This document shows, in pieces, positions 56,518 through 64,000 of a stretch of 64,000 nt of DNA. The notes beneath the pieces are model-generated. The model was given only the letters and a program-made list of their open reading frames with translations. It did not search any database and was not told where the DNA came from. Position 1 is the first letter of the stretch. Every line of letters starts with the position of its first letter. A program made the translations under genes and the position numbers. Origin of the DNA: Rathayibacter sp. VKM Ac-2879 (GTDB taxonomy: Bacteria; Actinomycetota; Actinomycetes; Actinomycetales; Microbacteriaceae); NCBI RefSeq assembly GCF_015351245.1, contig NZ_JADKSO010000002.1, positions 620,001-684,000 on the forward strand. Reading direction: 5' to 3'.

Positions 56518-57402
56518 TTACTCCTGGTTCTCGCTGCGGGCCGGCGCGCCGGTGCCGGGCAGGTTCTGGTTGCGGTCGAACTCGGCGCCGAGCTGGCCGG
56601 TCTGGCCGGCGTCGCGCAGGGACTGGATGTAGTCGTCGTACTCGGACTGCGAGACGACCTTGACGTTGAAGAGCATCGCGGAGTGGTACTCGCCGCAGAG
56701 CTCGGCGCACTTGCCGGAGTAGGTCCCCTCCTTGAGGGGCGTGACGTACATGTAGTTCGTCTTGCCGGGGATCATGTCCTTCTTGTAAAGGAAGTCGATG
56801 ACCCAGAAGGAGTGGATCACGTCGCGAGAATCGAGCTGGATCGTGATCTTCTTGCCGACCGGCAGGTAGAGGGTGGGGACCTGAGACTCGACGAGGGCGC
56901 CGTTGGCGTCCTTGCCCTGCTCGTACTGGCCCTGGATGCCGGCCGAGTAGACGTTCTCGTCGACGTAGTTGAAGTCCCACGCCCACTGCTTGCCGTACAC
57001 CTGGATGGTCTCGTCCGGATTGGCGTAGGGCTGCTCGATAGCGGCCTGATCGCGCGCGGTGAAGGCGAAGAATCCGATCACGAGGATCAGCGGGACGATC
57101 GTGTAGAAGATCTCGATCGGCATGTTGTAGCGCAGCTGGACGGGAAGGCCCGTCTGACCCTTGCGACGTCGGTAGACGACGACGGCCCAGATCGTGAGAC
57201 CCCAGGTGATGACGCCCACCGCGAGCAGGACGATCCAGGAGGTGACCCACAGTCCGATGACGCGGTCGACATGGTTCGTCGTCCCCGGCTCGGTGGGGAG
57301 CCAGCCCTGGAGCTGCTCCTGGGTGCAGCCCGCGAGGACGAGGGCGAGGGCTCCTGCGACGGGCACAGCGACCCATCTGCGGATTCGGCGATTGAAGCGC
57401 AC
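56518..57402 (-). CDS. ctaC: cytochrome c oxidase subunit II
   Basis: CtaC binds the CuA centre. The 294-residue protein begins with a lipoprotein signal whose lipobox is LAGC near residue 25 (the modified Cys becomes residue 1 of the mature protein). Two spans follow at about 53-73 (SWIVLLAVGVITWGLTIWAV) and 97-118. The CuA loop KCAELCGEYHSAML near 222 has both cysteines, the histidine and the methionine. The gene is the head of ctaC-ctaD-ctaF. Confidence 0.96.
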   Translation of the reverse strand: MRFNRRIRRWVAVPVAGALALVLAGCTQEQLQGWLPTEPGTTNHVDRVIGLWVTSWIVLLAVGVITWGLTIWAVVVYRRRKGQTGLPVQLRYNMPIEIFYTIVPLILVIGFFAFTARDQAAIEQPYANPDETIQVYGKQWAWDFNYVDENVYSAGIQGQYEQGKDANGALVESQVPTLYLPVGKKITIQLDSRDVIHSFWVIDFLYKKDMIPGKTNYMYVTPLKEGTYSGKCAELCGEYHSAMLFNVKVVSQSEYDDYIQSLRDAGQTGQLGAEFDRNQNLPGTGAPARSENQE

Positions 57403-57540
57403 CGGTGACCTTTCGGAAGACTGGGGACCAGTTCACACGAAACTGTATTAGACCGGCTCTAGCCTACCCTTCCCCTCCGGGCGCCCCGTGCACCCGCGCC
57501 CGCCGGTGACCGCCCGACCTCGAGGTGGTCACGACGAAGA

Positions 57541-57581
57541 ACGGCGCCCGACCCCCGCCGAAGCGGGATGTCGGGCGCCGT
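57541..57581 (-). terminator. nested hairpin terminator after erpA
   Basis: ACGGCGCCCGA and TCGGGCGCCGT pair over 11 bp, enclosing a smaller CCCGC/GCGGG stem. It lies 68 bp past the erpA stop and upstream of ctaC. The remaining 57403-57540 holds the likely ctaC promoter region, in which I see no clear hexamer pair. Confidence 0.8.
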
Positions 57582-57648
57582 CGAGAACGCTCGTGGAGCG
57601 GCGTGTCGCGGCGACGAGAAGACCTCGCCGCCGGGCGCCGAACCGATA

Positions 57649-58014
57649 TCAGTGGAAACTGTCGCCGCAGGCGCAACTGCCGCCCGCGTTGGGGTTGTCG
57701 ATGGTGAAGCCCTGCTTCTGGATGGTGTCCTCGAAGTCGATGGACGCGCCGTCGAGGTAGGGCACGCTCATCTTGTCGACGACGAGGCCGACTCCGTCGA
57801 ACTCGACAGCCGCATCTCCCTCGAGAGTGCGCTCGTCGAAGTAGAGCTGGTAGATGAGTCCCGAGCAGCCGCCGGGCTGGACGGCGACGCGCAGGCGCAG
57901 GTCGTCGCGACCCTCCTGCTCGAGGAGACTCTTTACCTTGGCCGCGGCCGTCGGAGTCATCGAGACGCCGTGCGCCACAGTCGTCTGGTCGGCGGTCAGT
58001 GTCGTGTCGGACAT
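57649..58014 (-). CDS. erpA: iron-sulfur cluster insertion protein ErpA
   Basis: ErpA (HesB/IscA type) delivers Fe-S clusters to apoproteins. The 121-residue protein has the three conserved cysteines: GGCSGLIYQLYFDE near 49 and GGSCACGDSFH at the C terminus. The N-terminal 15 residues are a nonconserved Thr-rich extension. It may supply the Rieske centre of the neighbouring bc1 genes, but it is a general factor. Confidence 0.93.
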   Translation of the reverse strand: MSDTTLTADQTTVAHGVSMTPTAAAKVKSLLEQEGRDDLRLRVAVQPGGCSGLIYQLYFDERTLEGDAAVEFDGVGLVVDKMSVPYLDGASIDFEDTIQKQGFTIDNPNAGGSCACGDSFH

Positions 58015-58107
58015 GTCACTCCTCGGGGGAACGGGCGGAATCGGACGGTGTGCCCTGAGATTCTACGGCTGCAACGGGGGCGGCTGCCGGGGTATTCCGG
58101 ATCCGCC

Positions 58108-59526
58108 TCACTCTCGGTGCCCGGCCGCGCGGAGGAGGAACAGGGCCTCGGTCTGGGCGGCGCGGCGGAACACGCCGAGATGCAGCGACTCGTTCGGACT
58201 GTGGGCTCGCGAATCCGGGTCCTCGACTCCCGTCACCAGGATCTGCGCGGACGGGAACTCGCGGACGAGATCGGCGATGAACGGGATGCTGCCGCCCACG
58301 CTCGTCTCGAGCGGCTCGCGGCCCCACGCGTCGGCCATCGCGCCCTTCACGAGCTCGACGGCCCACCCGGAGGCGTCCACGAGGAACGGCTCGCCGGCGC
58401 TGACGTCGGTGATCTCGAGGTGGGCTCCGAAGGGGGCGTACCGGTGCAGGTGGCTCTGGAGCGCCTCGAAGGCGACGCCCGCCTCCTGCCCAGGAGCGAT
58501 GCGGGCGCTGATCTTCACTCGCACCGACGGGATGAGCGTGTTCGAGGCGTCCACGACGCTCGGCGCATCGATACCCGTGAGGGTGATGGCCGGCTTCGAC
58601 CAGGTGCGCGACAGGATCGGACCGGTGCCGATCGGCGAGACACCGTCGAGCAGACCGGAGTCTCGTCGCAGCTGCTCCTCGCTGGTCTCGGGCACGGCTC
58701 CGTCGTGCTCCGTCAGGCCTTCGACGGCGACCGAGCCGTCCTCCCGCCAGAGAGTCGAGAGGAGGCGCACCGCGGCGAGCATCGCGTCGGGCACCGCACC
58801 GCCGAGCATCCCCGAGTGCGAGGCGTGCTCGAGCGTGCGGACGGTGAGCGTGAAGGTGACGTTGCCACGCAGGCCGACCGTGAGGGCGGGGGTGTCGATG
58901 TCCCAGTTGTCGCTGTCGGCGACGACGATCACGTCAGCCCGCAGAGCGTCGTGATGCTCGCGGAGGAAGGTGGGGAAGGAGCGCGAGCCGAACTCCTCCT
59001 CTCCCTCGATGAAGAGGACGAGGCCGAGGTCGTGCTCGTCGCCGGCCACCTCGCGTAGCGCGCGGACGGCCGTGAGGTGAGAGACGACTCCGGCCTTGTC
59101 GTCGGCCGCGCCGCGCCCGTAGAGGCGGTCTCCGCGCACGGTGGGCTCGAACGGAGGCGTCTCCCAGGCTGACTCCACGCCCTGAGGCTGGACGTCGTGG
59201 TGCGCATAGAGAAGGACCGTGGGCGCGCCGTTGCGAGCCGCGCGCGTCGCGAGCACTGCCGGCTGACCGAGGACATCGGAGTCGCCGATCGTCGAGGCGA
59301 GGATCGACACCTCCTCGAAGGCGCCCGTCTCGCGAGCGAGCGTCGCGATCGCATCCGCGCTGGCGGCGACGCGCGTCGCATCGAAGCCGTCCCACGAGAC
59401 CGACGGGATACGCACGAGACGACCGAGCTCCGCCAGCGAGCGCGGGAGGTCGTCGCGGACCGCGGCGAGGACGGCCTGCTCGGCGGAGGAGAGGGAGGAC
59501 GGCGGAGTCGGAGCGTCGTGAGCCAT
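58108..59526 (-). CDS. M20-family dipeptidase/metallopeptidase
   Basis: The 472-residue zinc peptidase has VLLYAHHDVQPQGVESAWET near 90 (first zinc His and Asp), YGRGAADDKAGVVSHLTAVR near 124, FIEGEEEFGS near 155 (catalytic and ligand Glu) and EHASHSGMLGGAVPDAML near 224 with the lid histidine. Members cleave dipeptides including carnosine. The ATG at 59526 is seven bases after a TAAGAT -10, so the message is likely leaderless. It is divergent from the DUF3043 gene. Confidence 0.93.
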   Translation of the reverse strand: MAHDAPTPPSSLSSAEQAVLAAVRDDLPRSLAELGRLVRIPSVSWDGFDATRVAASADAIATLARETGAFEEVSILASTIGDSDVLGQPAVLATRAARNGAPTVLLYAHHDVQPQGVESAWETPPFEPTVRGDRLYGRGAADDKAGVVSHLTAVRALREVAGDEHDLGLVLFIEGEEEFGSRSFPTFLREHHDALRADVIVVADSDNWDIDTPALTVGLRGNVTFTLTVRTLEHASHSGMLGGAVPDAMLAAVRLLSTLWREDGSVAVEGLTEHDGAVPETSEEQLRRDSGLLDGVSPIGTGPILSRTWSKPAITLTGIDAPSVVDASNTLIPSVRVKISARIAPGQEAGVAFEALQSHLHRYAPFGAHLEITDVSAGEPFLVDASGWAVELVKGAMADAWGREPLETSVGGSIPFIADLVREFPSAQILVTGVEDPDSRAHSPNESLHLGVFRRAAQTEALFLLRAAGHRE

Positions 59527-59531
59527 GGAGG

Positions 59532-59539
59532 TAATCTTA
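59532..59539. promoter_or_regulatory. overlapping divergent -10 elements
   Basis: TAATCT (59532-59537, plus) serves the DUF3043 gene, and TAAGAT (59539-59534, minus) serves the M20 peptidase gene. The two share four base pairs. Confidence 0.45.
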
Positions 59540-59568
59540 AGAGACCCCCGATTCCAAGGACGTTCCCC

Positions 59569-60138
59569 GTGGCCAAGCACCCGACCGCAACAGACACCCC
59601 CGACGACGCCGGCCCCGCCGCGTCCGGCAAGGGACGTCCGACGCCGACCCGGCGCGAGCAGGAGCTGGCCCGCAAGCGCCCCCTCGTGGTCAGCGACCGC
59701 AAGCAGGCGGCTCGCGATGCGAGGGAGAAGGCGGCCACGGCGCGCGAGCAGGCCCGTATCGGACTGGCCGCCGGCGATCAGCGCTACCTGCCCTTGCGCG
59801 ACAAGGGCCCTCAGCGCAGGTTCGTGCGCGACTGGGTCGATGCACGCTTCAGCCTCGGCGAGTTCCTCATCCCGGTGATGGTCGTGGTGCTGCTGCTGAG
59901 CTTCTTCCCTCAGCCCGAGCTGCAGTACGTCACGCTCATCGTCCTGTGGGCGTTCTTCCTCATCGCCGTGATCGACTGCATCCTGCTCGGCCGCCGTATG
60001 CGCCGCAAGCTCGCCGAGCGCTTCGGCGCTGAGCACGTCGAGAAGGGCATCCCGTGGTACGCGGCGATGCGGGCCCTGCAGCTGCGCGTGATGCGCCTCC
60101 CGAAGCCGCAGGTGAAGCGCGGCGCGTTCCCCGCCTGA
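59569..60138 (+). CDS. DUF3043-family membrane protein
   Basis: The 189-residue protein has a basic, Lys/Arg-rich cytoplasmic N terminus (RREQELARKRPLVVSDRKQA) and two spans at about 105-125 and 127-147 (EFLIPVMVVVLLLSFF; YVTLIVLWAFFLIAVIDCIL). It is an actinobacterial family of unknown function. The GTG at 59569 follows an AAGGA ribosome site. It converges with pyrD. Confidence 0.88.
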   Translation: MAKHPTATDTPDDAGPAASGKGRPTPTRREQELARKRPLVVSDRKQAARDAREKAATAREQARIGLAAGDQRYLPLRDKGPQRRFVRDWVDARFSLGEFLIPVMVVVLLLSFFPQPELQYVTLIVLWAFFLIAVIDCILLGRRMRRKLAERFGAEHVEKGIPWYAAMRALQLRVMRLPKPQVKRGAFPA

Positions 60139-60176
60139 TCGACCGGACCGTCGCCGTTCGGACGGCGGCAGACGTG

Positions 60177-61196
60177 TTACCGTCTCGCGCGCAGGCCTCG
60201 GTTGATCGCGCGCGCCCAGAGCGGACCGCGGTAGATGAAGGCCGTGTACCCCTGGACGAGAGTGGCCCCGGCATCCAGGCGCTCCTGCACGTCCCGGGCC
60301 GTGTCCACTCCCCCGACCGAGATCACGCAGAAGCCCGCGGGCACGACGGCACGGATGAGGCGCAGGACCGCGAGCGCACGCTCGGCAAGGGGTGCGCCGG
60401 AGAGGCCGCCCGCTCCTGCCGCCTCGACGACAGCCCGCTCGGTCCGCAGCCCCTCGCGCGACAGGGTCGTGTTGGTGGCGATGATGCCGTCGAGCCCGAG
60501 TCGCACGGCGAGCTGCGCCACCCGGCCCACGTCGTCGTCCGAGAGGTCGGGCGCGATCTTCACGAGCAACGGAGTCGCCTCTGCCGCCTGCTTCACGGCG
60601 ACGAGTAGCGGCTCAAGCCGGTCGATCTCTTGCAGGCCACGCAGGCCGGGAGTATTGGGCGAGCTCACGTTGACCACGAGGTAGTCGGCGAGCGGCGCAA
60701 GCAGGCGAGTGCTGACGAGGTAGTCCTCCGCCGCATCGTCGACGGCGACAACTCGGCTCTTGCCGATGTTCACTCCGATCACGGGACGTCCGCGGGCGCT
60801 TCGGAGCCGGGCGAGGCGAGCGGCCGCCGCTTCGGCGCCGCGATTGTTGAAGCCCATGCGGTTGATGACGGCCCGGTCGGGAACCAGACGGAACAGTCTC
60901 GGCCGCTCGTTGCCCGGCTGGGGACGCGCCGTCAGGGTGCCGACCTCGACGTGGCCGAAGCCCAGGGCGCCGAGGCCGAGCACCGCCGTCGCGTCCTTGT
61001 CGAACCCTGCGGCGACGCCGAACGGAGTCTCGAAGCGCAGGCCGAGCGTCTCGACCGAGAGATCGACGCGAGGCATGGTGATGCGGCGGGCAAACGGCGC
61101 GACCGCTCCGAACGCCCGGATGAGCGGGAAGGCCAGGTGGTGGGCCCGCTCGGGGTCGATGCGGCGGAGGACGGTGCGGAAGAGCAGTGGGTACAC
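60177..61196 (-). CDS. pyrD: dihydroorotate dehydrogenase, quinone-dependent class 2
   Basis: PyrD oxidises dihydroorotate and passes electrons to quinone at the membrane. The GTG at 61196 has GAGG upstream and gives 339 residues. The hydrophobic N-terminal helices (LLFRTVLRRIDPERAHHLAF) that mark class 2 are present. VNVSSPNTPGLRGLQE near 184 carries the catalytic serine, and GFNNRGAEAAAARLA near 115 and KIAPDLSDDDVGRVAQLA near 222 are the FMN and substrate segments. It is seven bases after nrdR. Confidence 0.95.
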   Translation of the reverse strand: MYPLLFRTVLRRIDPERAHHLAFPLIRAFGAVAPFARRITMPRVDLSVETLGLRFETPFGVAAGFDKDATAVLGLGALGFGHVEVGTLTARPQPGNERPRLFRLVPDRAVINRMGFNNRGAEAAAARLARLRSARGRPVIGVNIGKSRVVAVDDAAEDYLVSTRLLAPLADYLVVNVSSPNTPGLRGLQEIDRLEPLLVAVKQAAEATPLLVKIAPDLSDDDVGRVAQLAVRLGLDGIIATNTTLSREGLRTERAVVEAAGAGGLSGAPLAERALAVLRLIRAVVPAGFCVISVGGVDTARDVQERLDAGATLVQGYTAFIYRGPLWARAINRGLRARR

Positions 61197-61203
61197 GCAG
61201 GCC

Positions 61204-61680
61204 TCAGATCTCGTCGGCGCCATGCGGCGCGGCTGCCGGTTCGGCACGCAGAAGGGCGATCGCCGATTCGAAGTCGTCGAGCGAATCGAACGCCTGGTAG
61301 ACGCTTGCAAAGCGCAGGTACGCGACTTCGTCGAGCTCCCGCAGGGGCGGGAGGATCGCGAGGCCGATGTCGTTGGCGTCGATCTGCGAGGCTCCCGTCG
61401 CACGGATGCTCTCCTCGACGCGCTGCGCGAGGACGGCGAGGTCGGAGTCGGTGACGGGTCGGCCCTGGCAAGCCTTGCGCACGCCGCTGACGATCTTCTC
61501 TCTGCTGAAGGGCTCGACGACACCGCTGCGCTTGATGACGACGAGGCTCGCGGTCTCCGTGGTCGAGAACCGGCGCCCGCACGAGGGGCACTGCCTGCGG
61601 CGGCGGATCGAGAGACCGTCGTCGCTGGTGCGCGAGTCGATCACGCGGGAGTCGGGGTGCCGGCAGAAGGGGCAGAACAT
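61204..61680 (-). CDS. nrdR: transcriptional repressor NrdR
   Basis: NrdR represses ribonucleotide reductase genes in response to nucleotides. The 158-residue protein starts with a zinc ribbon ([17 protein letters not shown] ... [13 protein letters not shown]) and has the ATP-cone domain from about residue 49 ([20 protein letters not shown]) with LREL and [20 protein letters not shown]. Its nrd targets are not in the window. Confidence 0.95.
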   Translation of the reverse strand: MFCPFCRHPDSRVIDSRTSDDGLSIRRRRQCPSCGRRFSTTETASLVVIKRSGVVEPFSREKIVSGVRKACQGRPVTDSDLAVLAQRVEESIRATGASQIDANDIGLAILPPLRELDEVAYLRFASVYQAFDSLDDFESAIALLRAEPAAAPHGADEI

Positions 61681-61695
61681 CGGGGCCTCTCGAGG

Positions 61696-63000
61696 TCAGA
61701 CGAAGCGGGCGTCCACGGCGTCGCCGTGAGCGGGCAGCGCCTCGGCGTCGCTGAGCGCGCGGATGTGCGGTGCCACGCGCTCGAGGGCGGCCCGGTCGTA
61801 CGCGACCAGTTGCTGGGGGCGGAGGAAGGTGTACGCGCCGAGGCCGGAGGAGAACCGGGCCTGTCCGAGCGTGGGCAGCACGTGGTTCGAGCCCGCCACG
61901 TAGTCGCCGAGGCTCACCGGCGAGGTGGGGCCGAGGAAGATGGCGCCCGCATTGTGGATCCGAGCCGCGGTCGCCTCCGGATCGACGGTGTGCAGCTCGA
62001 GGTGCTCGGGGCCGTACACGTCGCTGAACGCGCACGCGGTCTCGAGGTCGTCGACGATCACGAGCGCCGATTGCGGGCCATCGAGCGCGACGGCCACGCG
62101 CGCGGCGTGGTGGGTGGAGGCGGCCTGCCGGTCGACCTCGCGGCCGACGGCGGCCGCGAGGTCGGCGCTGTCGGTGACGAGCACGGCGGAGGCGGCCTCG
62201 TCGTGCTCGGCCTGGCTCACGAGGTCCGCGGCGACGAGGCGCGGGTCGGCGGACTCGTCGGCGATCACGAGGATCTCGGTCGGGCCCGCCTCGGAGTCGA
62301 TCCCGACCTGACCCAGGACCTGCCTCTTGGCCGTGGTCACCCAGACATTGCCGGGTCCGGTCACGAGACTGACGGGATCGAGGCCGATCGAGTCGACTCC
62401 GTAGGCGAGCGCGGCGATGGCGCCAGCGCCTCCGATCGCATACACCTCGTCGACGGCGAGCAGGCCCGCCGCGGCGAGGATCGTCGGGTGCACGGAGCCG
62501 CCGAACGCCCTCTGCGGCGGCGAGACGATCGCGATGGAGGTGACTCCCGCGACCTGCGCGGGCACGGCGTTCATGATCACGCTCGAGGGGTAGACGGCCT
62601 TGCCGCCGGGCACGTAGAGGCCGGCGCGGGTGACGGGTTGCCAGCGCTGGGTGACGGTGGCCCCGTCGTCGAGGCGGGTGGTCTGCGGAGGCGGCACCTG
62701 CGCCGCGCTCGCCCGGCGCACACGCCCGATCGCCTCGTCGAGCGCCCGGCGGATGCTCGGGTCGAGCTGCTCGACGGCCTGGGCGATCTGCTCGGCGGGA
62801 ACGCGGAGGTGCGGCGGCCGTACACCGTCGAGGCGTTCGGCCTGTTCGAGCAGCGCCTCGGCGCCCCGCTCTCTGACATCGGCGATGAGCCGGGCGACGA
62901 CCGGCCCGACGTCGGCCGACGTGCCGGGATTGCGCGGCACGAGCGCGAGCAGCTCGACGGCGGAGGGACGACGGCCGCGGAGGTCGAGAGTCTGGATCAT
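61696..63000 (-). CDS. hisD: histidinol dehydrogenase
   Basis: HisD oxidises histidinol to histidine with NAD+ and zinc. The 434-residue protein has GLYVPGGKAVYPSSVIMNAV near 130, ASPPQRAFGGSVHPTILAA-type sequence near 160, the metal-binding EADP-type segment in GPTEILVIADESADPRLVAA near 240, and PEHLELHTVDPEATAARIHN near 330. The signature His-Glu in YGPEHLELH fits. It follows dnaE by 61 bp and precedes nrdR by 15 bp. Confidence 0.96.
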   Translation of the reverse strand: MIQTLDLRGRRPSAVELLALVPRNPGTSADVGPVVARLIADVRERGAEALLEQAERLDGVRPPHLRVPAEQIAQAVEQLDPSIRRALDEAIGRVRRASAAQVPPPQTTRLDDGATVTQRWQPVTRAGLYVPGGKAVYPSSVIMNAVPAQVAGVTSIAIVSPPQRAFGGSVHPTILAAAGLLAVDEVYAIGGAGAIAALAYGVDSIGLDPVSLVTGPGNVWVTTAKRQVLGQVGIDSEAGPTEILVIADESADPRLVAADLVSQAEHDEAASAVLVTDSADLAAAVGREVDRQAASTHHAARVAVALDGPQSALVIVDDLETACAFSDVYGPEHLELHTVDPEATAARIHNAGAIFLGPTSPVSLGDYVAGSNHVLPTLGQARFSSGLGAYTFLRPQQLVAYDRAALERVAPHIRALSDAEALPAHGDAVDARFV

Positions 63001-63061
63001 GGCCTTCTCAGTCTACCGGCGTCTCTCACCGCCCCGACCCCGGCAGAGGCCGGCTCGGAGC

Positions 63062-64000
63062 CTAGTACAGGCAGTGAGGACCCAGCAGGCTCTTCAGCTC
63101 TCCGAACAGGTCGGGGGTGATGCGGACCGCGAAAGGCACTTCGAAGATGCGCGCCGTCTCGCCCTTGATGAGCTTGAGCCGCACCTCCGTCTGCCCGGAG
63201 TGGCGGATGAGCACGTCGCTCAGTTGCGAGACCGTGTCGGTGGTGGCGCGCGATTCCGGCATCGAGACGGTGAGCGGGCCGGAGTCGCCGTCCTGGTTGA
63301 GCTCGGGGGCGAACAGGCTGAACGCGTGCAGGTTCATTCCGTCATCACGCATGCTCACTCGGCCGCGGACCACGACGATGGAGTCGTTGGTGAGGGCGGG
63401 GGCGAACTCCTGGTACGCCTTGCCCATGAACATGCAGGTGATCTCGCCGCCGAAGTCCTCGACCTGGATCATGCCGTACTGGTTGCCCGAGGTCTTCGCC
63501 ATGCGGTGCTGCACGCTGGTAACGAGTCCGGCGACGACGACGGTCTCGCCGTCGGCGACGGTCTCGGAGATCAGGAGGTCGGCGATCGTCGTGCTGTAGT
63601 GCTTGGCCAGCTCCGTTTCGAGCCCGGCGAGCGGGTGATCGGAGACGTAGAGGCCGAGCATGTCGCGCTCGAAGGCGAGTTTGTCGCGTTTGGCCCACTC
63701 CGGTCTCTCCGGCACCTGGGTCGCCGCTTGCGGCTCGTCCCACAGGCTGTCGAAGTCGAAGCCGACCTGGCCGTTGGCCTCGTTGCGCTTCTCGCCCACG
63801 GCCGCCTCGACAGCGTCCTCGTGCACTTCGACGAGAGCACGGCGGGTTGATCCGAGGGAGTCGAAGGCGCCGGCTTTGATCAGCGACTCGATGGTGCGCT
63901 TGTTGGCCACCTGCAGCGGGACCTTGCGGAGGAAGTCGTGGAACGATTCGAAGCGCCCCTTCTCCTCGCGCGCCGCGCGGATGCCGTCGACCACGTTCAT
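63062..64000 (-). CDS. dnaE: DNA polymerase III alpha subunit, C-terminal part
   Basis: The minus-strand frame enters at the window edge and gives the last 312 residues of DnaE. NVVDGIRAAREEKGRFESF and ANKRTIESLIKAGAFDSLG belong to the tandem helix-hairpin-helix region. The OB fold follows from about 145 of this fragment (VVVAGLVTSVQHRMAKTSGN), with KGETARIFEVPFAVRITPDL near the C terminus. The polymerase and PHP domains lie beyond the window. The internal ATG at 64000 is not the gene start. Confidence 0.94.
   Translation of the reverse strand: MNVVDGIRAAREEKGRFESFHDFLRKVPLQVANKRTIESLIKAGAFDSLGSTRRALVEVHEDAVEAAVGEKRNEANGQVGFDFDSLWDEPQAATQVPERPEWAKRDKLAFERDMLGLYVSDHPLAGLETELAKHYSTTIADLLISETVADGETVVVAGLVTSVQHRMAKTSGNQYGMIQVEDFGGEITCMFMGKAYQEFAPALTNDSIVVVRGRVSMRDDGMNLHAFSLFAPELNQDGDSGPLTVSMPESRATTDTVSQLSDVLIRHSGQTEVRLKLIKGETARIFEVPFAVRITPDLFGELKSLLGPHCLY

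Noticed and set aside
54718-57408. Open frame of 896 residues opposite ctaD/ctaC
   Set aside because: Low-complexity Glu/Asp/Arg composition that mirrors the membrane-protein codons on the real strand.
60148-60167. Short GC hairpin between DUF3043 and pyrD
   Set aside because: Arms of only five base pairs; not convincing as a terminator.
60760-63120. Open frame of 786 residues opposite pyrD, nrdR and hisD
   Set aside because: Spans three real genes on the other strand; no motif.

Overview
This window is high-GC actinobacterial chromosome. The gene order (aroB-aroK-aroC-aroE-mltG-ruvX-alaS; pdxS-pdxT, yebC-ruvCAB-yajC-secDF-rel; ctaE-qcrCAB beside ctaCDF), the Rel-adjacent DUF349 and AbiEi-like genes, and several apparently leaderless promoters point to the Microbacteriaceae. 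I cannot fix the genus from sequence alone. Most of the window is conserved core genome. The accessory material is at about 34.4-36.0 kb and 41.0-43.2 kb.

Layout: 1-7.8 kb is a minus-strand run of shikimate-pathway genes followed by mltG, ruvX and alaS. Three small membrane-protein genes (7.8-8.9 kb) lie between alaS and rpsD. rarA (minus) is divergent from a membrane-anchored cyclophilin and a DUF349 protein (plus). An AbiEi-like reading frame then converges on rel (14.4-16.7 kb). 16.7-28.7 kb is a minus-strand block: rhodanese, secFD, yajC, ruvBAC, yebC, an Fpg/Nei glycosylase, pdxTS, a HIT protein and thrS. 29-34.4 kb holds transporters and small membrane proteins. 36-43 kb holds a RibD_C reductase with a FolP2-like protein, a GNAT, four tRNA genes (Val-GAC, Cys, Gly, Val-CAC), a GlcD-like oxidase and a NUDIX hydrolase. 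43.2-48.5 kb has a PAP2-diacylglycerol kinase fusion, the PTS-dependent dihydroxyacetone kinase operon dhaKLM, and trpD. 48.5-57.4 kb encodes the bc1-aa3 respiratory supercomplex: ctaE-qcrC-qcrA-qcrB forward and ctaC-ctaD-ctaF in reverse, separated by a DUF2000/AraC pair. 57.6-64 kb has erpA, an M20 peptidase, DUF3043, pyrD, nrdR, hisD and the 3' part of dnaE.

The most unusual feature is a pair of IS481-family-derived cassettes. Each is bounded by imperfect terminal inverted repeats beginning TGT and by a perfect 6-bp direct repeat of NCTAGN type (CCTAGC at 34376 and 35962; CCTAGG at 41038 and 43194), the target signature known for IS481. In each, the transposase is a wreck, and two divergently oriented passenger genes sit between the transposase 5' end and the far terminal repeat. 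The first carries a TetR regulator with a RibD_C/DHFR-like reductase; the second carries a LysE-type exporter with a CGNR zinc-finger protein. Each cassette lies exactly at the TAG stop codon of a host gene, between two convergent genes, so neither disrupts a gene. The TAG stop of each transposase remnant is itself supplied by the duplicated target. This suggests a trans-mobilisable cassette system that uses gene ends as harmless docking sites.
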